DNA from: Brevibacterium picturae
GTDB lineage: Bacteria > Actinomycetota > Actinomycetes > Actinomycetales > Brevibacteriaceae
Reading direction: 5' to 3'
NCBI RefSeq assembly: GCF_030453725.1
Contig: NZ_JAKDJU010000046.1
Coordinates: forward strand, 1-20,242
Length of the DNA: 20,242 bases
Below, piece by piece: positions 14,050-20,242 of the stretch. The notes beneath the pieces were generated by a model. That model worked only from the letters and a program-made list of their open reading frames with translations, made no database searches and had not been told where the DNA came from. The translations under genes and the position numbers were made by a program. How positions within the stretch are numbered: the first letter of the stretch is position 1; each line of letters starts with the position of its first letter.

Positions 14050-14760
14050 GTGTCAGAACCACGCATAGTCCTCGTGACCGGAGGAAACCGCGGTATCGGC
14101 CGCACCATCGCCGAGGAGTTCCTCGCCCAGGGTGACAGGGTAGCCGTCACCTCCCGCAACGGAGACGCCCCCGAAGGCGCGCTGGCCGTGTCCGCGGACA
14201 TCACCGACACCGCGTCTCTCGATGCGGCCTTCGCCGAGATCGAAGACAAGCTGGGCCCCGTCGAGGTGGTCGTGGCCAACGCCGGAATCACTCGCGACAA
14301 TCTGCTCATGCGGATGAGCGACGACGAGTTCGAAGCCGTCGTCGACACCAACCTCACCGGCACCTTCCGCACCGTCAAGCGCGCCATCACCGGCATGATC
14401 CGAGCGAAGAAGGGCCGCATCGTGCTCATTTCCTCGGTCTCCGGACTCTACGGAGTCCCCGGCCAGGCCAACTACTCGGCTTCGAAGGCCGGACTTGTCG
14501 GCTTCGCCCGCTCGGTCACCCGCGAACTCGGCTCGCGCGGCATCACCGCCAACGTCGTCGCTCCCGGGTTCATCCGCACCGATATGACCGACGCACTGCC
14601 GGAGAAGCAGCAGAAGGAATACCTCGCGACGATCCCCGCCAAGCGATTCGCCGAGCCTGCCGAGGTCGCGAAGGTCGTGCGCTGGGTGTCCTCGGACGAG
14701 GCCGCCTACATCTCCGGAGCCGTCATCCCCGTCGATGGGGGACTGGGGATGGGGCACTGA
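14050..14760 (+). CDS. fabG: 3-oxoacyl-ACP reductase FabG
   Basis: FabG reduces 3-oxoacyl-ACP with NADPH in each round of type II (or supplementary) fatty-acid elongation. The 236-residue short-chain dehydrogenase has the cofactor motif TGGNRGIG (10-17), NAG (77-79), the catalytic S129-Y142-K146 (LISSVSG; NYSASKAGL), and the C-terminal ISGAVIPVDGGLGMGH typical of FabG. The start is GTG at 14050 with AGGAGAG six bases upstream. It is followed after 97 bp by fabI; the pair mirrors the mycobacterial mabA-inhA and streptomycete fabG-fabI arrangements, which supports the assignment over other SDRs. Confidence 0.93.
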   Translation: MSEPRIVLVTGGNRGIGRTIAEEFLAQGDRVAVTSRNGDAPEGALAVSADITDTASLDAAFAEIEDKLGPVEVVVANAGITRDNLLMRMSDDEFEAVVDTNLTGTFRTVKRAITGMIRAKKGRIVLISSVSGLYGVPGQANYSASKAGLVGFARSVTRELGSRGITANVVAPGFIRTDMTDALPEKQQKEYLATIPAKRFAEPAEVAKVVRWVSSDEAAYISGAVIPVDGGLGMGH

Positions 14761-14833
14761 GCCTCGTCACCGCCTAGACTTCACAGCAAGGACGTCGGCG
14801 CCAGCGGCGTCGACGACAACGACTTCACTGCAG

Positions 14834-14849
14834 TTTCAACAGTTTGAAA
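14834..14849. promoter_or_regulatory. Inverted repeat overlapping the fabI ribosome binding site
   Basis: TTTCAA (14834-14839) and TTGAAA (14844-14849) are perfect 6-bp arms with a 4-bp spacer. The right arm overlaps the Shine-Dalgarno GAAAGGA (14846-14852) of fabI. It is either a small hairpin that could modulate fabI translation or a protein site; the remainder of the 97-bp gap shows no convincing promoter. Confidence 0.35.
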
Positions 14850-14857
14850 GGACCACC

Positions 14858-15616
14858 ATGGGAATTCTCGATGGAAAGCGCATCCTCGTCACCGGCGTTC
14901 TGACCGAGGCGTCGATCGCCTTCGCCGCCGCCCGCATCGCTCAGGAGCAGGGCGCCGAAGTCATCCTCTCCAGCTTCGGCCGCCAGATGAAGATCACCGA
15001 GGTGATCTCCGAACGCCTACCCGAGAAGCCGAAGGTCATCGAACTCGATGCCACCAACGAAGAGGACCTGGCAGCATTGCCCGAACGGCTCGAGGGCAAC
15101 ATCGACGGCATCGTGCACGCGATCGCCTTCGCGCCCAAGGACGCCCTCGGCGGGGTGTTCCTCGACACTCCATGGGAGTCCGTCTCGGCCGCAATGCAGG
15201 TTTCCGCGTTCTCCCTCAAGTCCATCACCGTGGCCGCGCAGCCCGCACTCAACAAGGGTGCCGGAGTCGTCGGACTGACCTTCGACGCCACGATCTCCTG
15301 GCCGGTCTACGACTGGATGGGCGTGGCCAAAGCCGCCTTCGAGTCCACTGCCCGCTACCTCGCGAAATACGTAGGTGAGCACGGGGTCCGCGTCAACCTC
15401 GTCTCGGCCGGGCCGCTGAAGACAACTGCCGCCACTTCGATCCCCGGATTCGAGACCCTCGAGGACATGTGGGGCGACCGTGCACCTCTGGGCTGGGACC
15501 AGACGGACACCACTCCGGCGGGCAAGGCGATCGTCGCCCTGCTCTCGGACTGGTTCCCCGCCACCACCGGTGAGATGGTCCACGTCGACGGCGGATTCCA
15601 CTCCACCGGAGCCTGA
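14858..15616 (+). CDS. fabI: Enoyl-ACP reductase FabI (InhA-like)
   Basis: FabI reduces trans-2-enoyl-ACP with NADH, the last step of the elongation cycle. The 252-residue protein is an atypical SDR. It has the cofactor loop VTGVLTEASIAFAAA (S19), the Y151-x6-K158 catalytic pair in SWPVYDWMGVAKAAFE, SAGPLKTTAA, and the closing DWFPATTGEMVHVDGGFH. The Y-x6-K spacing separates FabI/InhA from ordinary SDRs. The segment HAIAFAP (87-93) differs from the HSIGF found in InhA and E. coli FabI. The ATG at 14858 follows GAAAGGA; an upstream extension to 14735 would run through non-family sequence. Confidence 0.94.
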   Translation: MGILDGKRILVTGVLTEASIAFAAARIAQEQGAEVILSSFGRQMKITEVISERLPEKPKVIELDATNEEDLAALPERLEGNIDGIVHAIAFAPKDALGGVFLDTPWESVSAAMQVSAFSLKSITVAAQPALNKGAGVVGLTFDATISWPVYDWMGVAKAAFESTARYLAKYVGEHGVRVNLVSAGPLKTTAATSIPGFETLEDMWGDRAPLGWDQTDTTPAGKAIVALLSDWFPATTGEMVHVDGGFHSTGA

Positions 15617-15639
15617 GAGCGATAGGAAGAGGCAAGTCG

Positions 15640-16143
15640 ATGCCTGTGCTCATTCTCGCCCGCCACGCGAAGGCCGAACCTCACGGGCCGACGGACTTCG
15701 AACGGTCGCTGAACGCCAAGGGTCTGGCCCAGGCCGTCGAAGCCGGAGCCGAGATCGCCGAACGGTGGTCACCTGACGTGGCCATCGCCTCGGCGGCCAG
15801 ACGCACCGTCCAGACCGGTCAGGCCGTGGTCGAAGCCGTCAATCGGCACAACGAAGAATCCGGAGCCGGTGAGGGCCTGGCGCTGCGCCAGGACGAGGCT
15901 CTCTACGGCGGGGGAGTCGAGGACTGGATCGATGCGATCAATTCGATCCCGTCCGATTCCCACTGCGCCTACATCGTCGGCCATCAGCCCACCGTCTCCG
16001 AGGTGGTCGGCCACTTGAGTCCGAGCTCCGGAGTTCCGGAAGCATTCCGCCCGTCCTCGCTCGCGGTCTTCGTCCTCGACAGCTGGGATGTCGAGGACGG
16101 GGACTATCCCGCACCGGAGCTGCGGGTGTTCCTCGGCGCCTGA
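15640..16143 (+). CDS. SixA-like histidine phosphatase family protein
   Basis: A 167-residue protein of the histidine phosphatase (phosphoglycerate mutase-like) superfamily, SixA branch. The phosphoacceptor motif is ARHAKAE (R8, H9), with ASAARRTVQT (R54/R55) and VGHQPTVSE (H115) completing the phosphate pocket. SixA removes phosphate from phosphohistidine in E. coli; the actinobacterial substrate is unknown. It lies 23 bp after fabI and is likely cotranscribed, an order also found in streptomycetes. The upstream site GGAAGAGG is moderate. A U-tract terminator follows. Confidence 0.88.
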   Translation: MPVLILARHAKAEPHGPTDFERSLNAKGLAQAVEAGAEIAERWSPDVAIASAARRTVQTGQAVVEAVNRHNEESGAGEGLALRQDEALYGGGVEDWIDAINSIPSDSHCAYIVGHQPTVSEVVGHLSPSSGVPEAFRPSSLAVFVLDSWDVEDGDYPAPELRVFLGA

Positions 16144-16158
16144 TCGCCGCGGTCTGCG

Positions 16159-16202
16159 AAGGCGCTGGCTTCTGAATGCATGTCAGACGCCGGCGCCTTT
16201 TC
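16159..16202. terminator. Rho-independent terminator after sixA
   Basis: AAGGCGCTGGC (16159-16169) pairs with GCCGGCGCCTT (16189-16199) with a single T-G wobble. TCTGA/TCAGA extends the stem around an ATGCATG loop. The stem is followed by TTTTCTTGT, a real U-tract. It serves the rightward fab operon; the AA pair at its left base gives weaker support for use by the convergent serB. Confidence 0.85.
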
Positions 16203-16224
16203 TTGTGCCCGAAGGGGTCGTGAG

Positions 16225-16905
16225 TCACACGCCGGATCGGGTTTCGATGAGGCTCAGCACCTCACGCAGATCGCGGTTCGTCACCGAGGCGTCGGCGGCG
16301 GTGACGAGGGCGGGCTTCGCGCAGAAGGCGACACCCAAACCCGCCGCCCTGATCATGCCGATGTCGTTGGCCCCATCGCCGATGGCCACGGTCCGGGCCG
16401 GATCGCATTCGTATTTCTGTGACAGCTGCCCGAAGGTCTCCGCCTTCGCGCTGGGATCGATGACCCGGCCGCTCGTGACTCCCGACAGCAGTCCCTCGTC
16501 GGTCCCGAGACCATTGGCGTGGACCTCGGTGATGCCCATTGTCGCCGCTACGGGGGCGATGATCGGGGTGAATCCACCGGAGACCAGAGCCACGACGCCG
16601 CCGCCGGACTGGACTGCCGCGACCAGTTCGCGCGCACCTTCGGTCAACGTGATCTGCTCGCGCACCTCGTCGAGAACGGACACAGGCAGACCCTTGAGCA
16701 GGGCCACTCGCTCGGCCAGCGATGCGGCGAAGTCCAACTGTCCGGCCATGGCCCGTTCCGTGATGTCGGCAACTTGGGCTCCCACCTCGGCGTGGACGGC
16801 GATGAGGTCGATGACCTCCTCATTGATGAACGTCGAATCGACGTCCATGACCAGCAGCTGGATTGTGTTGCCTGGCATCGGGGTTGCGGAGTCTGAGTCA
16901 TTCAC
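16225..16905 (-). CDS. serB: Phosphoserine phosphatase SerB
   Basis: Releases phosphate from O-phosphoserine, the last step of serine synthesis. The 226-residue HAD-superfamily enzyme has motif I DVDSTFINEE (nucleophile D21, acid D23), the substrate region GQLDFAASLAERVALLKGLP, motif II VSGGF (S109), K154 as motif III and motif IV GDGANDIGM (D177, D181). There is no N-terminal ACT domain, so it is the short form. Its ATG overlaps the stop of the upstream 244-aa gene (ATGA), so the two are coupled. Motif I has Val and Phe where DMDSTLI is usual, a conservative change. Confidence 0.93.
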   Translation of the reverse strand: MNDSDSATPMPGNTIQLLVMDVDSTFINEEVIDLIAVHAEVGAQVADITERAMAGQLDFAASLAERVALLKGLPVSVLDEVREQITLTEGARELVAAVQSGGGVVALVSGGFTPIIAPVAATMGITEVHANGLGTDEGLLSGVTSGRVIDPSAKAETFGQLSQKYECDPARTVAIGDGANDIGMIRAAGLGVAFCAKPALVTAADASVTNRDLREVLSLIETRSGV

Positions 16906-17636
16906 CCCTTCATCGTAGCGACAGCCATGATGTAGTCGGCGGCCGCGGGGTGCAGACGCGAGAGCAGATCACCGAAGGCAGGAGGTGCGACCGTGGCCGG
17001 AGCCAGCACTGTGCGCATCCGCTCATGGATGTCGAGGGCGGCATAGATGGCTCGAGCGTCGGCGACCGAGGGGATGAGCCTCGAGATCGGGTGGCTCATG
17101 CTCAGCTCCTCCTGCCAGTCCCGCCAAGGCCCCTCCCGCCAGGCACTCGGCACCTCGATCGATTCGATGAGGCCCAGCCCCTCTATGACGAGTAGGCGCA
17201 GTCGGCGCAGCGCCTCGGCGGGCGTGCCCACGGTGACCGGGCGAAAGACCGTGTCACGGCAGGCGATGACCTCGACGTTGGCCTCGGCGCCCAGGAGGAC
17301 CACAGCCACCTGGTGAGAGCCCGAGTGGAGGACGATCGGAGCCGTGTGTCGACCGACCTTGAGCCGGTCGCCCTTGTCCACGGGCGGGGTCGTATGAGGC
17401 AGCGATGGATGGTGCAGGGCAAGCCGCGCATGTGTGACCCCGGCGGCCGCAGCCTCGGCGATGAAGAGCAGCAGGCCCGTCGGCGGTGAGGTGCCGAAGA
17501 CGTGGTCGGCAACGATGAGAGGGACATCACGATCGTCATCGAGAAAGGCGGCACTGACCTCGTCAGGGGCGAGGCTGGAGTGCAGTCGGTGGTTCATCGC
17601 CAGGGCCAGCAGCAGTGAGTCGGTAGTCAAGTCCAT
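16902..17636 (-). CDS. Uncharacterised protein coupled to serB
   Basis: A 244-residue protein that I do not recognise. It appears cytosolic: no signal peptide and no strong membrane helix. Seen: an N-terminal MDLTTDSLLLALAMNHRLH, a DDDRDVPLIVADHVFGT segment, alternating beta-like stretches rich in Val and His (HARLALHHPSLPH; TAPIVLHSGSHQVAVVLLGA), and a C-terminal helical part (ISRLIPSVADARAIYAALDI). The start at 17636 is chosen because upstream sequence is unlike a protein and runs into the divergent gene; no Shine-Dalgarno is present, and TATTCT lies 8 nt before the ATG. The overlap with serB suggests a shared message but gives no function. Confidence 0.75.
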   Translation of the reverse strand: MDLTTDSLLLALAMNHRLHSSLAPDEVSAAFLDDDRDVPLIVADHVFGTSPPTGLLLFIAEAAAAGVTHARLALHHPSLPHTTPPVDKGDRLKVGRHTAPIVLHSGSHQVAVVLLGAEANVEVIACRDTVFRPVTVGTPAEALRRLRLLVIEGLGLIESIEVPSAWREGPWRDWQEELSMSHPISRLIPSVADARAIYAALDIHERMRTVLAPATVAPPAFGDLLSRLHPAAADYIMAVATMKG

Positions 17637-17644
17637 GTCGAACC

Positions 17645-17650
17645 AGAATA
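17645..17650 (-). promoter_or_regulatory. Candidate -10 for a leaderless serB-operon transcript
   Basis: TATTCT on the minus strand fits TAnnnT and is followed by exactly 8 nt before the ATG at 17636. No Shine-Dalgarno lies between. No consensus -35 is seen. Confidence 0.35.
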
Positions 17651-17666
17651 GACGCCGAGCCTGCGA

Positions 17667-17672
17667 TAGAGT
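17667..17672 (+). promoter_or_regulatory. Candidate -10 for a leaderless ABC ATPase transcript
   Basis: TAGAGT on the plus strand fits TAnnnT and is followed by 8 nt before the ATG at 17681, the mirror arrangement of the divergent gene. The 44-bp region 17637-17680 contains no Shine-Dalgarno for either gene. Confidence 0.35.
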
Positions 17673-17680
17673 TGGCAGAT

Positions 17681-18466
17681 ATGAGTGATGTCCTGACTTT
17701 GGATTCTGTTTCCGTGCGCCGAGGAACGAATTTCCTCCTCCAAGATTTCTCCCTGACCGTCTCCGAAGGCGAGCATTGGGCCGTTCTCGGACCCAACGGT
17801 GCCGGGAAGACGACTCTGCTGGAACTGGCCGCGGGACGAATGCACCCGACAACCGGCTCGGTCGGGATCCTGGAAGAGCGACTCGGGCGTGTCGACGTCT
17901 TCGAGCTGCGCCCGCGCATCGGCTACTCCTCGACGGCCCTGGCCAACCGCATCCCTCTGTCCGAAGCCGTGCTCGACACCGTGCTCACCGCCGCCTACGG
18001 CGTCACCGGTCGCTGGGTCGAGGAATACGAAACCACCGACATCGAACGGGCCAAGGACCTCCTCGCCGCGTTCGACATCTCACATCTGGCCGATCGCACC
18101 TTCGGGACACTGTCGGAGGGCGAACGCAAGCGTGTGCAGATCGCTCGCTCGCTGATGACCGACCCGGAACTGCTGCTGCTCGACGAGCCCGCCTCCGGGC
18201 TCGACCTCGGCGGCCGTGAGGAGCTGCTGGCCGCGTTGACGGAGATCCTGTCCTCGAAGTGGGCTCCGGCGACGATCATGGTCACCCACCATGTCGAGGA
18301 GATCCCCGTGGGCATCACACACGTGCTGCTGCTGGCCGAGGGCACCGACCTTGCCTCTGGCCCCATCGATGAGACTCTGACGGCCGACAACCTCTCGGCT
18401 ACCTTCGGCATCGACGTCAAGCTCACCCGCGACGGGCAGCGGTTCCACGCCCGTTCCCAGTACTGA
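17681..18466 (+). CDS. Lone ABC ATP-binding protein
   Basis: A 261-residue single ABC domain. Walker A GPNGAGKTT at 37-45, signature LSEGE at 144-148 (Glu replacing the usual second Gly, as in ModF/YlmA-like ATPases), Walker B LLLLDEP at 164-170, D-loop SGLD, and His in MVTHHVEEIP (about 203-204). The Q-loop position reads IGYSSTAL, without the usual Gln. The next gene is a TSUP permease, not an ABC permease, so the partner is unknown and a non-transport role is possible. The ATG at 17681 is preferred; an in-frame TTG at 17672 would add three residues. No Shine-Dalgarno is visible. Confidence 0.88.
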   Translation: MSDVLTLDSVSVRRGTNFLLQDFSLTVSEGEHWAVLGPNGAGKTTLLELAAGRMHPTTGSVGILEERLGRVDVFELRPRIGYSSTALANRIPLSEAVLDTVLTAAYGVTGRWVEEYETTDIERAKDLLAAFDISHLADRTFGTLSEGERKRVQIARSLMTDPELLLLDEPASGLDLGGREELLAALTEILSSKWAPATIMVTHHVEEIPVGITHVLLLAEGTDLASGPIDETLTADNLSATFGIDVKLTRDGQRFHARSQY

Positions 18467-18468
18467 GC

Positions 18469-19299
18469 ATGGACCCAGTTCTCGGGATGGAACTGTGGCA
18501 GATCGGGCTGATCGTCCTCGCAGGAATCGCCGCCGGTGGAATCAACGCCGTCGTCGGTTCCGGCACCCTCATCACATTCCCGGCGCTCGTGGCCTTCGGC
18601 GTGCCACCGGTCGTGTCAACGATGAGCAACGCGGTCGGGCTGATTCCGGGCAACATCGCCTCATCCTTCGGCTACCGCAACGAGCTGCGCGGCCAATGGC
18701 GGCGCATCCTCGGGTTCGTGCCGGCCTCCATCCTGGGGTCGCTGACCGGTGCCTATCTGCTGCTGCACCTGCCGGCGGATGCCTTCGAAACGATCGTTCC
18801 GGTGCTCCTCGTCGTCGCCCTCATCATGGTCGTCGGCCAGCCCGCGCTGTCGCGCTACCTCAAGAGCCGTTCGGTGCGCCGAGCCGAGCGGGCAGGGGAG
18901 GAACATGTGGCGGCCTCGGTCGGAGACACGCTTTCGACGGGGCGCTATGTCCTTGTCCTGGTCGTTGTCTTCCTCACCGCAATCTACGGCGGCTACTTCG
19001 CCGCCGCCCAAGGCATCATTCTCATCGCGCTGCTCGGGCTGCTCCTGCCTGATGACCTTCAGCGACTCAACGGACTGAAGAACGTTCTGGTCCTCGTCGT
19101 CAACACGGTGTCGGCCAGCACCTACATCATCGTCGGTCACGACCGGCTGAACTGGATCGCCGTCATCTGCATCGCGATCGGCTCCCTCATCGGCGGCTAT
19201 TTCGGTGCACGCATCGGGCGGAAATTCTCACCGGTCCTGCTGCGCACGATCATCGTCATCCTCGGACTCGTCGCCATCTGGCGCATCCTCACGTTGTGA
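18469..19299 (+). CDS. TSUP (TauE/SafE) family membrane permease
   Basis: A 276-residue protein with about eight hydrophobic segments arranged as two halves. The first half opens with GIAAGGINAVVGSGTLITFPAL and the second with VFLTAIYGGYFAAAQGIILI, the duplicated glycine-rich entrance motif of the family. A basic cytoplasmic loop (SRYLKSRSVRRAERAGEE) separates them. TSUP proteins move sulfite, sulfonates, sulfoacetate or related small organic anions; the substrate cannot be told here. It begins 2 bp after the ABC ATPase stop and has no clear Shine-Dalgarno, so translation probably depends on the upstream gene. An ATG at 18487 is an alternative start. Confidence 0.9.
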   Translation: MDPVLGMELWQIGLIVLAGIAAGGINAVVGSGTLITFPALVAFGVPPVVSTMSNAVGLIPGNIASSFGYRNELRGQWRRILGFVPASILGSLTGAYLLLHLPADAFETIVPVLLVVALIMVVGQPALSRYLKSRSVRRAERAGEEHVAASVGDTLSTGRYVLVLVVVFLTAIYGGYFAAAQGIILIALLGLLLPDDLQRLNGLKNVLVLVVNTVSASTYIIVGHDRLNWIAVICIAIGSLIGGYFGARIGRKFSPVLLRTIIVILGLVAIWRILTL

Positions 19300-19335
19300 T
19301 CGCATGAGGACTCAATTCTCGAACGCTGTGGGCGC

Positions 19336-20226
19336 ATGAACACCCCGGCCAAGGCACCACTGACCAGGCAACAGGTGATCGACCGTGCCGCCGAACTCGG
19401 CATCGCCGCCGCCCGCCTGCGGTTCTTCGACGAGGAGACACTGGCCTCATCGGCGAAAGACCTGCACGACTACACTCAGCTGACCGATGTGGCGCTGCGC
19501 AGTATCCGTGAACCCGCCGAGGGGCTGTTCATTGCGGAGTCCTCGAAGATCATTCGCCGTGCTCACGCCGCAGGCATGGTTCCCCGTTCGTATCTCACCA
19601 GCCCGAAATGGCTGTTCGACCTAGCCGACATCATCGCCGCCAATGATGCCCCGATCCACATCGGCACCGACGCGGCAGTCGAATCGCTGACAGGCTTCCA
19701 CCTCCACCGAGGTGCCCTGGCCGCCATGCACCGGCCACAAGCACTCGATGTCGCCCAGCTCGTTTCCGATGCCCGACGCATCATCGTCATCGAAGACGTC
19801 GTCGATCATACGAACGTGGGAGCGATCTTCCGCTCGGCCGCCGCGTTCGGCGTGGACGCGGTCCTCGCTACACCCCGCTGTGCCGATCCTCTCTACCGGC
19901 GTTCCATCCGAGTCTCCATGGGCACTGTGTTCCAAGTGCCGTGGACGCGGATCGAATCCTGGCCAGCCGGAGTCGACTCCCTCCGTGAACTCGGCTTCCA
20001 TATCGCCGCACTCGCCCTCGACGAGGATTCGGTGGCCATCCGCGAGTTCGCCGCAGATGCGCCCGAGCGTACCGCCATCGTCTTCGGCACCGAGGGCGAC
20101 GGGCTGCGACGGTCGACGATCGCCGCCTGTGATTCGACGGTCATGATCCCGATGAGTGGGGGAGTCGACTCACTCAACGTCGCAGCAGCTTCTGCAGTGG
20201 CGTGCTTCGCGCTGCAGATCGACTGA
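19336..20226 (+). CDS. SpoU/TrmH-family RNA 2'-O-methyltransferase
   Basis: A 296-residue SPOUT enzyme that should methylate a ribose 2'-OH in rRNA or tRNA using S-adenosylmethionine. The N-terminal substrate-binding domain spans about 45-140, with EPAEGLFIAESSKIIRRA. The catalytic trefoil-knot domain has motif 1 NVGAIFRSAAAFG from 160, motif 2 VFGTEGDGL (249-257) and motif 3 MIPMSGGVDSLNVAAAS (270-286, N281). The first 45 residues are an extension of low similarity; no better in-frame start is evident. It follows the TSUP gene by 36 bp without a terminator. The target nucleotide is unknown. Confidence 0.92.
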   Translation: MNTPAKAPLTRQQVIDRAAELGIAAARLRFFDEETLASSAKDLHDYTQLTDVALRSIREPAEGLFIAESSKIIRRAHAAGMVPRSYLTSPKWLFDLADIIAANDAPIHIGTDAAVESLTGFHLHRGALAAMHRPQALDVAQLVSDARRIIVIEDVVDHTNVGAIFRSAAAFGVDAVLATPRCADPLYRRSIRVSMGTVFQVPWTRIESWPAGVDSLRELGFHIAALALDEDSVAIREFAADAPERTAIVFGTEGDGLRRSTIAACDSTVMIPMSGGVDSLNVAAASAVACFALQID

Positions 20227-20242
20227 GATCGTGTCGGTGGCT

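Noticed and set aside
14776..14781. TAGACT as a -10 for a separate fabI promoter
   Set aside because: Only the TAnnnT pattern fits and no -35-like sequence lies 16-18 bp upstream.
17637..17852. Longer form of the 244-aa gene starting at 17852
   Set aside because: The extra 72 residues are Arg-rich without family character and overlap the divergent ABC ATPase gene on the other strand.

Overview
The window reads as ordinary chromosomal DNA of a high-GC actinobacterium. The base composition, the dense ATGA and TGATG gene overlaps, several starts that look leaderless, and the conserved neighbourhoods (ABC exporter/ctaA beside sufR-sufBDCSU-sufT; fabG-fabI-sixA; DUF3099 beside a SURF1-like gene) all fit. 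A member of the Micrococcales, possibly Brevibacterium or a relative, is my best guess, but the genus is inferred from impression and was not tested. I see no insertion sequence, prophage, CRISPR array, tRNA or rRNA.

Layout. Bases 1-180 are non-coding and carry a short-period GATGCG-rich repeat. From 181 to 3170 a minus-strand cluster reads leftward: ABC ATPase, ABC-2 permease, heme A synthase (ctaA), and a small VOC/PhnB-like protein. A 103-bp divergent regulatory region (3171-3273) separates it from a rightward eight-gene iron-sulfur assembly operon (3274-9831): sufR, sufB, sufD, a Rieske-type ferredoxin, sufC, sufS, sufU and sufT. SufR carries the three-Cys cluster pattern of the family, and a CAAC-N6-GTTG operator overlaps the sufR -10. 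Bases 9832-10066 hold strong palindromes and a hairpin that probably end the operon. Then come a translationally coupled RNase HI with an unusual C-terminal extension and an ABC-F ATPase (10067-12324).

A symmetric hairpin containing both stop codons separates this pair from a leftward cluster of SURF1, a 70-aa Cys/His protein and DUF3099 (12363-13914). A second divergent promoter region leads to fabG-fabI-sixA (14050-16143), which supplies two fatty-acid elongation steps plus a histidine-phosphatase-fold protein. A canonical U-tract terminator lies between sixA and the convergent serB. serB is coupled to an unrecognised 244-aa gene. A 44-bp divergent region then launches a lone ABC ATPase, a TSUP permease and a SpoU-family RNA methyltransferase (17681-20226).

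The unifying biology is housekeeping: Fe-S cluster biogenesis, cytochrome-oxidase assembly (heme A synthase, SURF1), fatty-acid synthesis, serine synthesis and RNA metabolism. I did not find a convincing new multi-gene system. The points most worth a second look are an identical 20-bp palindromic sequence present both after the suf operon and inside the RNase HI linker, the ribbon-helix-helix-like tail on RNase HI, the layered sufR/ABC control region with SufR-like and DtxR/IdeR-like sites, and the small Cys/His protein coupled to SURF1.
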